Source: Pinguiococcus pyrenoidosus
Taxonomy: Eukaryota > Sar > Pinguiophyceae > Pinguiochrysidales > Pinguiochrysidaceae
DNA length: 21,282 nucleotides
Assembly: GCA_019677205.1 (NCBI GenBank)
Contig: JAAMXY010000335.1
Coordinates: forward strand, 1 to 21,282
Direction: 5' to 3'
Shown: piece after piece, positions 1-8,308 of the stretch
How positions within the stretch are numbered: the stretch's first letter is position 1
How the letters are laid out: each line of letters opens with the position of its first letter
Program-made: the position numbers and the translations under genes
The notes under the pieces: generated by a model
Databases searched by the model: none
Seen by the model: only the letters and a program-made list of their open reading frames with translations
Told to the model about the DNA's origin: nothing

Positions 1-296
1 GAGAGTACTTAAATGACAAGAATGGCGGGAGATTCTGAGGCCACACCGAACCGATCGATAGTGAATATCTTCGATATTCACCGTCCGAAACTGATAAATT
101 CAAAACGCTTAATTGAAATGTTTAAGCTGCAATACATTATGCATATATCTGTCCTACTGCCGACCCTAGAGCGAAACAGCGAAGGAGCAAAATAAAACTG
201 AAAGAGCCATGACAGAATCCCAAAAGCATCCGAAGCTGAATCTCTCTCTCACAAAGATCGTCTTCCTGCGCAGGAGACGCAACGGAGCTCTCAAAA
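1..296. other. AT-rich left edge and 5' flank of the permease gene
   Basis: The first 200 bases or so are AT-rich and hold only a 60-codon ORF (13-195) with no recognisable sequence. From about position 200 the composition turns GC-rich, with a CT run (241-250), which fits the promoter and 5' leader of the permease gene starting at 297. I see no RNA gene or repeat here. Confidence 0.5.
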
Positions 297-1322
297 ATGG
301 CTCATGTGGCGCCCGGACGTCTCTGCGCCCGGCATCTTGCGCGACGCTTGCGGGGTCGCTTTGCTGCGGAGCAGCTCCTAGGGCGCAGAAGGCTTCCGCT
401 GAAACGCCAACTCTGCCGCCGCACGGAGAGTCTGCCCCCGGCTGCTGGTCGAACGGCGGCCACCGGCGTTACGGCCGGCTGCCTGGGGTCTCTGGTGGGC
501 TTGGGCGGTGGCTTCGTCGCGGTGCCCATGATGACCAGTTGGGTGGGCATCAGTCAGCATCTGGCCACGGGATCGAGCCTGGCGGTCGTGCTGATGACGG
601 GGGCTTCGGGGGCGTTCGGGTACATGCAGCATGGGCAGATCGACTACGAAGTGGCGTTGGCCATTGCTCTGGGAGGCATGATCTTTGCCCGCGCTGGGGC
701 CAAGCTCATGGCGAGCACGGACGCGACGCGCCTCAAGCTCTACATGGGAACGCTGCAGGTGGCCGTCTCTCCGCTGATTCCGCTCAAGTCGTACGTCTAC
801 AAGGCGAGGCATGATGCTGGAGACAAGAAGACCTCTGAGGCCGCCAACGAGACCTCGGAGGAGACCACGCTGGTGAGATACGGGACAATAGACAACCTTG
901 GCGATGACGAGAGCTCCTTCGATCTGCAGCGGTTTCTGAAGATGTTCGCCGTGGGGAGCGTCGCCGGGTTCCTGTCGGGAATGTTCGGCGTCGGCGGCGG
1001 CGCTCTCACGGTGCCGGCGATCGCTCTCAGTACAGACTTGCCGCAGCATGCCGTCGTAGGCACGTCGCTGCTCGCCATGCTGCCGCCCGCGGTGATCGGG
1101 ACGGCCGTGAACCTCTCGAACGGGAACATCTCCCTGGCCGTAGCCGCGCCGCTCGCCGTAGGAAGTTTCGTTGGTGGCAGCATAGGCAGCATCTGCCTCG
1201 CTCCGGTTTTGCCCGAAGCGGCCCTCCAAATGCTCTTTTCCGTTCTCATGGCAAGCCTCGGCACGCGGACGATTCTGGTTGCGCGACGGGCGCTAGCGGC
1301 TGCCGCCAAAGCGTCGAAGTAG
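297..1322 (+). CDS. TauE/SafE-family (sulfite exporter-like) membrane permease
   Basis: A 341-residue protein of the TauE/SafE (former DUF81) family, membrane carriers linked to export or uptake of sulfite, sulfoacetate and other organic anions. The sequence shows the family's two-half architecture. A glycine-rich repeat occurs at residues 57-80 (core GSLVGLGGGFVAVPMM) and again at 217-242 (core GFLSGMFGVGGGALTVP), each followed by several hydrophobic helices. The halves are joined by a hydrophilic, acid-rich loop at about 168-212. The first 55 residues are rich in Arg, Cys and Leu with few acidic residues, like an organelle transit peptide; plastid or mitochondrial targeting is inferred. The ATG at 297 is the first in frame and sits in an A-rich context. 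No intron is needed. The gene converges on BCKDHA, leaving 264 bp between the two stops. The substrate cannot be read from the sequence. Confidence 0.88.
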   Translation: MAHVAPGRLCARHLARRLRGRFAAEQLLGRRRLPLKRQLCRRTESLPPAAGRTAATGVTAGCLGSLVGLGGGFVAVPMMTSWVGISQHLATGSSLAVVLMTGASGAFGYMQHGQIDYEVALAIALGGMIFARAGAKLMASTDATRLKLYMGTLQVAVSPLIPLKSYVYKARHDAGDKKTSEAANETSEETTLVRYGTIDNLGDDESSFDLQRFLKMFAVGSVAGFLSGMFGVGGGALTVPAIALSTDLPQHAVVGTSLLAMLPPAVIGTAVNLSNGNISLAVAAPLAVGSFVGGSIGSICLAPVLPEAALQMLFSVLMASLGTRTILVARRALAAAAKASK

Positions 1323-1586
1323 TTGGTCTGCGACTTCTCGCAATCGCGGCAGGCGACTACCTGGTCTACCAAACAAACGAGTCTAGGCTTCGGCGGGCCC
1401 AGTGGAACGAACACCTTTTTCAGTTTTGTGGTTAACTTCGCTACTGGAGTCTATCATCTATGACAGGCATTCGGATGCCCTTTGTCGCGCGGCTACCGCG
1501 CAGCTACAAGTTTGCCGTGGCATCCACATGGCGCTGGCGAAGAGCGAAGGTGTACCGACGAGAGGCCTGCGCAAGTCTACGCGCTA

Positions 1587-3111
1587 CTATTTATAGAAAT
1601 CCTGGTGCCTCGCCACGTGCTCATCGAAGTCCTTCTTCTGGCGAAGGAGGTGGTCGGGAAGCTCAGCATAGACGTCCTCGAAGATGGCGCTCAGGGGCGG
1701 CTTGGCCTTTCTCTCCGCAGCCTGGAGCGCTCGAAGTACCTCGTTGCGCGCTTCCTGGCGTGCGCTGGTCTCTTGCTCAGTGCTCCACCATCCTGTGCGT
1801 GTGGAGTTCTCATCAGCTTCCAGCCCGATAGCCACGAAACCCGAGTGAGGAAACTGCCGTACCTTTCGACCGCAGCCAGTTGCGGAAGCGGACTTCTGGC
1901 TGATCTTTGTCCTTCCAGCCTTGGATCTCCGCCAGGCTGCGGTATCGTGTGGAGTCGTCGCTGGTGCTGTGGTGCCCAACCCGATACGTCATCCCTTCGA
2001 TGAGCACCGGCCGGTTGTTCGACAGGGCGAAGGCCCTAGCCTCTGCGGTAGCCTGGTGCACGGCCAGCGCATCGTTCCCGTCGACGCGGATCGCGGCTAC
2101 TCCGTACCCCGACGCCCGGGCCACAATGCCATCTCCGCGGTACTGATCCTTCGCGGGAGTGCTAATTGCGTATCCGTTGTTTCTACAGAAGAAGATCACG
2201 GGGGCCTCTAGAGTCGCGCTGAAGTTCAGGGCGGCGTGGAAGTCCCCTTCGGATGCCGCGCCCTCTCCGAAGTAGCACATCGCGACGTTTGGAGCGCCCT
2301 GCAGCTTCAGCGCGTACGCCGCCCCCACGGCCTGTGGGATCTGGGTGGCGAGTGGCGAGGAGATGGTCTGGAAATTATGCTTGCGAGAGCCGTAGTGGAC
2401 CGGCATCTGCCTGCCCTTCCCGACGTCGTCCGCGTTGCCATAGCACTGGTCGGCAAAGTTCTGCAGGGTGAAGCCTCGCCACATCAATACGCCCGCCTCA
2501 CGGTACTGGGCGAAGACCACGTCGGCTGGGTCCAGGGCCGAGGCGCTGCCCACGTGAAGCGCCTCTTCGCCCGTGTTGGTCATGTAGAACGATATTCTGC
2601 CCTGCCTCTGGGCACTGAAGAAGACGTCGTCCATGGTCTGTACGCGAACGATGACTTCGTACATGCGCTGCGCCGTCTCCCGGCTGAGTTCCGGCACGGT
2701 GGCCCCAGGCAGCACTCTCCCTTCCAGATTTATGGTGCGAAGCATTGGCCATACGGCCTCTGTCTGCGGATCGTGCAATTCCAGCCTCGTGGTGATTGGC
2801 AGCCCGCCTTCCCCTGCTGCCTCCGCCTCTACGTCCCTCGTGTCCGTTGCTTCCGGCTCACTGGCCACCACTTCCACCTCGTCAAGGTGCCTATCTATTG
2901 CCATGGCCGGGGCGCTGTGCGGATCGTCGTAGGCGTCCAGCGGTGCGTCTGCATTTCTAGCAGGTCGAGTTCGCTCCACTATTCGGTGCGCTCCGGGGGC
3001 CGCAGGGCCGCGGAGGATGGTCCGCGCGTACGTCCTAATGCTCTTCTGCCGTAGAGCGTATGCCCCGTGCGCTCCTCTAAGGGCCAGGTATAGCCGAGAT
3101 CGAAGCGCCAT
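1587..3111 (-). CDS. BCKDHA: Branched-chain 2-oxoacid dehydrogenase E1 alpha subunit, mitochondrial (two exons)
   Basis: E1-alpha decarboxylates the keto acids of Leu, Ile and Val with thiamine diphosphate in the mitochondrial matrix. Exons are 3111-1863 and 1792-1587 (complement), separated by a 70-bp GT-AG intron (1793-1862). The join falls inside a glycine codon and restores the family sequence LRSKG-WW. The spliced protein has 484 residues. Visible landmarks are an Arg-rich N-terminal targeting region (about 1-50) and a variable linker to about residue 105. The thiamine-diphosphate motif starts with GEGAASEGD (about 282-290) and ends with NNGYA (311-315). The regulatory loop RVGHHSTSDDS (about 377-387) matches the phosphorylation loop of animal E1-alpha. 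The C-terminus carries the family's FEDVYAELP-type motif. Unspliced, exon 1 would read on to a stop at 1813, giving a false 432-residue product that lacks the real C-terminus. The intact loop suggests control by a BCKD kinase (inference). Confidence 0.95.
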
Positions 3112-4272
3112 GCCTCGACTTTCTTCGTGCGCGCGTAGAGAGCTGAGTCAGGGAGTCCGCTTCGGTGGGCCTCCCACTCCCTCTCTTTTGAACTCGAAAC
3201 CCCAACGTCGGTAGCTGCGCGAGTCTCGCGAGTCCCCGCAATCCCAATTCAGGACAGAGAAAGAGAGCAAGACAACGAAGTGCGAAGGCGGAGAGAGGCG
3301 GCGCAAGCGCGTGGCTCGGCAGAATTCTGCGGGCCTCCAAGGGGTCTCCCCCGCGCAGAATCGGCAGAACGGCTTAAAGCGCTGACGGCAACGACGATCC
3401 CCGGGAGGGCCAATGGGAGCAGCTGGTTGCGCGCCAAGACGGTGCTCAAATTCGGTGACACATGGAGCTCGGAAGACGCCATTTGCGGAGCTGCCAGCAC
3501 TGGCGTGATTTCATTGGACCAAATTTGGAGGGCTTTGAAATGGTTGGGCTAGGAGGTACCGATGCGGGGAGTACCGAAAAGTGCAAGAATGGCGAATTCG
3601 CCCACTCACATCCGGACATGCCGAGAATCGCCACAGAGACCATAAATCAAAATCAAAAACGCAATTCAGAATTGTGATATTTAACGGCCAGAATCACAAA
3701 ATCCATTATTAAAGTGGTCTGGATGTCGAATTTCAAAACTAGGTGTTTAGTTTCAAAATTTCAAGATCAAGAGTTCAAAGTTCCGGACGTCGTCAGCTGC
3801 AAGCTACAATTCAATGGACTGCATCAGCAAGAAGCGGCGGAGACACACGAGCGAGTATTCGCTCCGACTGGGAGAATTCTCAGGTCTCGTCGTCGTCTGC
3901 TCTCTCCACCACAGTGCATCGTTTCTTCGCTGCCTCCTCGGCGCCTTTGTCCTGCGGTTGCTTTCTCGCACATGAAGGGCGCTCAACTCAAGCTTCTCCG
4001 CCGGCTGCAAAATCCGGCAGGAGCCCTCGGGTTCAACCCACGCACGACGTATGGCCGTGTGTGCGGCGCCGCTCCAGGTCAGACCGGTTGCCAAGAGAAG
4101 TCAAGCTTCTGTTGCACCAGACTGAAGGAAGGCTGATCTAGCTGCCGTTCGAAAAGGCCGCGGCACTCGCCAATATCCCAGGATCGCGGCGGACTCAATT
4201 CGGCGTGTGCGGATTCAATCGACCGCTTCAAGCAACCCAGAGACGCACGCAGCTGTCGACGCCACCCCGAAG
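3112..4272. other. Divergent intergenic region, no supported gene
   Basis: About 1.16 kb lies between the BCKDHA start (complement) and the phosphatase start (+), so it should hold both promoters. The part next to BCKDHA (3112-3440) is GC-rich and contains a perfect 12-bp palindrome, GCAGAATTCTGC (3319-3330). The stretch 3630-3800 is AT-rich with repeated AAAATTTC-like words. Short ORFs occur throughout on both strands, but none shows a recognisable protein. An upstream non-coding or coding exon of the phosphatase gene could lie within 3800-4200; I cannot define one. Confidence 0.45.
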
Positions 4273-4932
4273 ATGCAGGCAGCGACAGACGGTAAGCGCT
4301 GGAGCTCGGGGAGGCAGGACGAGACGCTCCGGCGATTCCTTCAAGACTGCTTGAAGCGTTCCAACTACGACGCCGATCGTTCCGAGGAGCTGCAGCGCTT
4401 GGCGGATTATGTCAAGAGCCGGTCTGCGGCTGGCGTTCCCACCAAGCTGAACTACATCTGCACGCACAACTCCCGCCGATCCCACATGGGGGCGGTCATG
4501 GCAGCTGCGGCTGCGGTGTATTTCAACGTACCAAACGTTCTCACGTTCTCTGGTGGCACCGAGGGGACAGCCTTGGCACCTCCGGCCGTTGCCGCCATGG
4601 AGCGCGCGGGAGTCAGTGTCTCCAAGCTGGATGAGTCCGCCAATCCCGTGTACAGGGTCGACGTTGGAGCAGCGGAGGCGATGGACTGCTTCAGCAAGAG
4701 ATACGATGAGCCGCCGAATCCGCAGAAGGATTTCGGCGCCATCATGGTCTGCGGCAGTGCCGATGGCGCTTGTCCCACGGTTCTGGGCGCGGACGGTCGA
4801 TTTGTGCTGAAATACCATGATCCGAAGAGTTCCGACGGGAGCGGAGAGGAGCTTCAGAAGAAGGCCTACGACGACGCGCTCCGGACCATCGCTGGTGAAG
4901 CCATGACGGTGTTCTCGCGGGTTGCCGCCTGA
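4273..4932 (+). CDS. Low-molecular-weight protein tyrosine phosphatase / arsenate reductase-like protein
   Basis: A 219-residue protein with the P-loop CTHNSRR (residues 63-69), which fits the CX5R active site of low-molecular-weight phosphatases and thioredoxin-type arsenate reductases. Downstream, FSGGTEGTA (about 92-100) and a conserved pair, MVCGSADGACP (158-168) and YHDPK (about 181-185), match a bacterial 'protein-tyrosine-phosphatase' subgroup of about 200 residues. That subgroup has a helical N-terminal lead-in and a late Asp-Pro motif, and its members dephosphorylate phosphotyrosine or reduce arsenate. Which reaction applies here is not decidable from the sequence. The frame stays open 66 bases upstream of ATG 4273 but without another ATG, so 4273 is the first usable start. 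A 5' exon is possible. No intron is required. The bacterial flavour suggests lateral acquisition (inference). Confidence 0.85.
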   Translation: MQAATDGKRWSSGRQDETLRRFLQDCLKRSNYDADRSEELQRLADYVKSRSAAGVPTKLNYICTHNSRRSHMGAVMAAAAAVYFNVPNVLTFSGGTEGTALAPPAVAAMERAGVSVSKLDESANPVYRVDVGAAEAMDCFSKRYDEPPNPQKDFGAIMVCGSADGACPTVLGADGRFVLKYHDPKSSDGSGEELQKKAYDDALRTIAGEAMTVFSRVAA

Positions 4933-5338
4933 GAGTGTAAGTGGGAATGCAGTGTCCGACTCTGTGGTATCCATGCCCGCACGGCAAGCCTGTCCTTCTC
5001 TCCCTCTCAAAGAGGAAGAAGAAGCAACATCCACCGTCTTGTAAGTTTGTAAATACTTTCAAAATAAACAATTTTGTTTTTGGACGTTATGATTCTGGTA
5101 TCTATTCAACGTCTACATCTGTGCTTTTTTAACTTTCCCGCCATTTTCGGGGCGCGCAAATACACACCTCTTGCCGAGTTGGTGCGTCGTTTAGCCCCTT
5201 CTTGCAGTGCGCAGCCAAGTACTCAGACATAGTATTCATTCATCTTGACTGGTCGAAGGCACAGAGTGGCCCTAATTGTGGCCTTTTGCGCCAAAGTCCC
5301 TCGGAGCCGGGTTGTGTTGTTTATCTTCCTTGGAGACC
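4933..5338. other. Intergenic region with likely EXO1 promoter
   Basis: 406 bp separate the phosphatase stop from the EXO1 ATG. Positions 5040-5130 are AT-rich and could include the phosphatase 3' end. The stretch 5131-5160 switches to a GC-rich block with an E2F-like word, listed separately. No ORF here has support. Confidence 0.5.
5134..5142 (+). promoter_or_regulatory. E2F-like site upstream of EXO1
   Basis: TTTCCCGCC matches the canonical E2F/DP binding consensus TTTSSCGC and lies 197 bp before the EXO1 start codon. It is followed 8 bases later by GGGGCGCGCAAA, whose complement resembles a second but imperfect E2F site. E2F control of S-phase and repair genes is established in plants and animals. 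A role here is inferred from position and match only; a nine-base word can occur by chance. Confidence 0.35.
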
Positions 5339-7232
5339 ATGGGAGTCACTGGGCTTCTTCGGCATTTGCGAGATGTGACAATTGATGTGAGCATTGCGGA
5401 ATACGAGGGCCTCACCGCGGGAATCGACGCGTCTTGCTGGTATGATGCGTGGATGTCTTTTCTGCTGTCTTTGTTTCTTTCTGACTTTCTTACTTGCTTT
5501 GTTTCTTTCTTTGCATCGACAACCTTTACATGTTCATCGTGCTGTGGACGACGAAACAGGCTGCACAGAGGGGCTTACAGCTGCGCCACTGAGCTTGCCT
5601 GCGGCCTGGATGCCAAAGGGTACGTAAGGATCGTGTCGGGTAGTTGTTGTGAAGCGCGAGAAGAGCTTCTCATCGCCGACACTCCTCTGTAGACATGTCC
5701 ATTTCTGCCTCAAGCGCGTCGACTTGTTGCTGAAGAGCGGCGTGACTCCGTTTTTCGTTTTCGACGGAGCAGCGCTGGTCACGAAGAAGGATGAGATAAT
5801 TGACCGCGCGACGTCGCGCGCAGCGCTGCGGCAGGAGGGCCATCGAGCTCTGGAGAAAGGACAGCACGAGACAGCGGACAAGCTCTTCGCAAGAGGCATC
5901 CGCGTCACGAACGAAATGGCGGTAGATTTGATGATCGAGCTGCGCAAGCGTGGCGTAGCATACATTGTCGCACCCTGCGAAGCTGACGCGCAGCTGTCCT
6001 ACCTGTCCCAGCGCGGATTCGTGGACTTCGTCGTGTCGGAGGACTCCGACACGCTGGTCTACGGCTGCCGTCGCGTAGTTTTCAAGATGGACGCAAACGG
6101 AGATGGTCAGGAAATTCAGCGCAAGAATCTGGCAGACTCGCGCGACATTCCGACGCTCAACTGGACAAGCGACATGTTTATAACGATGTGCGTTGTGGCC
6201 GGTTGTGACTACTGCTCCTCGGTGACCGGGGTTGGCCTGAAGACGGCGCATCGGATTGTTGCCAAGCATCGGCGAAAGTCCAAAGTCCTAAGGTATCTGC
6301 AAGAGCACCACGCGCTTCCCGATGACTACGCGAGGCAGTTTGCGAAGGCGTTCTTGACGTTCAAGTACATGCGAGTGTATGACCCCAAGACGAGGAATAT
6401 CCTGCATCTGAACGACATCACAACCGCGGTCGATCCCAACCAGGATCTGTCCTTTCTGGGCAAAGACATTCAACCGGAGCACCTGATGGATTTCATTCAG
6501 GGGAAGCGAAATCCCTACACAGGTCGCCCGACGGCGTTGATGCGCCTGGCCGAGAACGAGCAACCCGACGAGGGCGATCCAGATCGAGCGACTTTCAAGC
6601 GGAAATCGTCGACAAGCTTGCTGGCGCCTGCCAGCTCCGCTCGAGCTGATGATAGGGATGGCGGCGCGGAGGGCAGCTTGCCTCGTGCGTTCAGTTCCGT
6701 GTACGAGACGACTGAGCATAGAAGTGCCTTGGAAAGACATGCGCAGGTGAAGAGCAGCGTCGGCTTCCGGAGGAGCAAGGACTTCAAGAGCGAACTGCTG
6801 GGGGCGCATGTGGAGACCCTGCAGAGGAAAAGGATGCGGACTGCGAGAGGAGAGGCATTGGTAGAAGAAGGGCGGAGAAGAGGCAGTCCAGATGGATTTG
6901 TCCCGTCAGCGTCGGCACAGCAGCCAAGCCAGGGCAGGGACGTCGACGATGAGGAGAATACACCAGTGCAGGACAATCTCCCGGACTCGCACGAAACCTA
7001 TGACAGCACGCCAACGCTGGTCGAGAGCGAAGCGGGAGCGGCGCAGGAAGGACCGCGAGATCTTTCCCGTGGGGGGAAGCGGCAAGTGGCAAATACAGAC
7101 GACGCTTCGTCGTCGAAGGACTTTGGCTTGCCAGCGTTCGGGACTTTTTCGTTGCCCAGGGACTTCAAGCCGCAGAGAGCGTCCTCCACCGACAGAATCG
7201 CGTACTGGGACAGGAAGCTGGGATCTCTCTGA
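5339..7232 (+). CDS. EXO1: Exonuclease 1 (XPG/Rad2-family 5'-3' nuclease), three exons
   Basis: EXO1 is a nuclear 5'-3' exonuclease and flap endonuclease used in mismatch repair and end resection. Exons are 5339-5439, 5560-5619 and 5693-7232. The introns (120 and 73 bp) are GT-AG and both interrupt codons after the second base. The spliced protein has 566 residues. The XPG N-domain begins MGVTGLL and carries D30 and D78 (in FVFDG). The internal domain carries E150 and D152 (in CEADAQ) and D171 and D173 (in SEDSD). The helix-hairpin-helix region holds GCDYCSSVTGVG with D226. These metal ligands fall at or within one residue of the human positions, which supports the splicing. From about residue 320 the tail is Ser-, Arg- and Glu-rich and poorly conserved, as usual in EXO1. 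The first intron has no stop and is a multiple of three, so an unspliced reading would insert 40 residues next to the active site. Confidence 0.95.
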
Positions 7233-7275
7233 TCCGGGAGGATATGCCCATAATGTTCGACACCTGAAAGCCGAC

Positions 7276-7434
7276 ACATGAAACGAAATACATGAAACGA
7301 AATACATGAAACGAAGCGCGTGAAATGAAGTACGTGAAATGAAGGGCGTGAAATGAAGTACGTGAAACGAAGTACGTGAAACGAAGTACGTGAAATGAAG
7401 TACGTGAAATGAGGTACTGCACATGAAACGTGAC
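7276..7434. repeat. 14-bp tandem repeat array between convergent genes
   Basis: Ten uninterrupted copies of a 14-base unit occupy 7276-7415. The consensus is roughly ACGTGAAATGAAGT, and early copies read ACATGAAACGAAAT. A partial extra copy lies at 7421-7434 after a 5-base break. Copies differ mainly at C/T positions (ACG or ACA start, AAAC or AAAT middle). The array fills most of the 233 bp between the EXO1 stop and the methyltransferase stop. Because 14 is not a multiple of three, the complement reads as open peptide in several frames; those ORFs are by-products. It is a minisatellite, not a CRISPR: there are no spacers. Confidence 0.92.
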
Positions 7435-7465
7435 ACGTTATAGAAAGACTCGAGGACTTGCGCAG

Positions 7466-8308
7466 TCAAGACTTTTGATGGCCTTCGTCGGTGACTTGTG
7501 CCTGCGTCGCTTTCTCGCCCGACTTCTTCAAAATCTTCAGATACTGCACTTGAGCCGCCGCATCATTCCACATCTTGGGAAAGAGCTTCTCCCCGACCTC
7601 CAAGACCGTGAAGTCGAAGTGCTCCTCCGCCATTGTGAAGAAAGCATCATCCGCCTCCTCGCATCCTGGAACATGGTGCGCATACGATACCAACGCTATC
7701 CCGCCGACTTTGAGGCATGCCTTGAGCGATTTCAGCAGATTCGCGTGCTCGTTGTGCAGCCAGAGGCATTCTGCGGCAAAGGCGACGTCGAACCCATCGC
7801 TGCTGTGTAGCAGCAGGGCATCCGTGTCTTCCCCCCACTTGTGGCCAGCAACTTCCGATCGACTCGTGAAGTCTTCGCAAAGAAGGCCGGCGTTCGCTTC
7901 GAGGTTCTGCCTGATTGCGTGCATGATCGACTCTTCCGGGTAGTCCGTGATCAAAGCGAAGCTCGCCCCGTGGTGCAAAGAGAGCAGCGAAGGCAGCGCA
8001 CAAGCGGCTCCGAGCTCTACGGTCCTCTTGGTCGCCACGATCTCAGGATGATCGTTGCAGTACTCTGCGATGTATCTCGCACCATTCCATATCTGCGATG
8101 CGAAGAGAGTTCCCGCGATGGTCCCGTCATCGGGTGCCACCATCAACGTGAACTGCAGCTCTCCGACGCTCACATGCTCGACGAGGGCCGCGGCGTCGTC
8201 GGATGACGAATCTTGCTCCCGCTCCAGCCGGAGCCGGTCGAAATCCACGCCTGCGGTCCGAATCAAGGCCTCCACGGCTGCCCTATCGGACTCCAGCTCG
8301 TCGCTCAT
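7466..8308 (-). CDS. Family-16 lysine/N-terminal methyltransferase, EFM7/NNT1-like
   Basis: A 280-residue class I S-adenosylmethionine methyltransferase of the Methyltransf_16 group. The SAM-binding motif I is VELGAACALPSL (97-108), followed by the acidic strand-2 motif ITDYPE (120-125), a GHKWG motif (155-159) and the strand-4 segment FDVAFAAECLW (173-183). The sequence around ITDYPEES and the later SYAHHVPG/DDAFF segment most resemble yeast Efm7 (Nnt1). Efm7 methylates the N-terminus and Lys2 of elongation factor eEF1A, so the target here is probably eEF1A or another cytosolic protein (inference). The ATG at 8308 gives a typical family length and no intron is needed. The gene converges on EXO1 with the minisatellite between them. 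Confidence 0.85.
   Translation of the reverse strand: MSDELESDRAAVEALIRTAGVDFDRLRLEREQDSSSDDAAALVEHVSVGELQFTLMVAPDDGTIAGTLFASQIWNGARYIAEYCNDHPEIVATKRTVELGAACALPSLLSLHHGASFALITDYPEESIMHAIRQNLEANAGLLCEDFTSRSEVAGHKWGEDTDALLLHSSDGFDVAFAAECLWLHNEHANLLKSLKACLKVGGIALVSYAHHVPGCEEADDAFFTMAEEHFDFTVLEVGEKLFPKMWNDAAAQVQYLKILKKSGEKATQAQVTDEGHQKS

Noticed and set aside
378-1229. 283-codon complement ORF
   Set aside because: Antisense to the TauE/SafE gene; its rich Arg/His composition is typical of a GC-rich shadow frame.
2236-3054. 272-codon plus-strand ORF
   Set aside because: Exactly antisense to conserved BCKDHA coding sequence; no recognisable protein.
4028-4045. GGGTTCAACCC, a tRNA T-arm-like word
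   Set aside because: No matching acceptor, D or anticodon arms can be folded around it.
4228-5034. 268-codon complement ORF
   Set aside because: Antisense to the phosphatase gene with its intact active-site motif.
7276-7434. CRISPR array
   Set aside because: The 14-bp units are directly adjacent with no spacers, and the genome is eukaryotic.
6906-7469. Complement ORFs with a repeating SFHVLHFTYFVSRT-like peptide
   Set aside because: The periodic peptide is only the 14-bp DNA repeat read in cycling frames, and it is antisense to the EXO1 tail.
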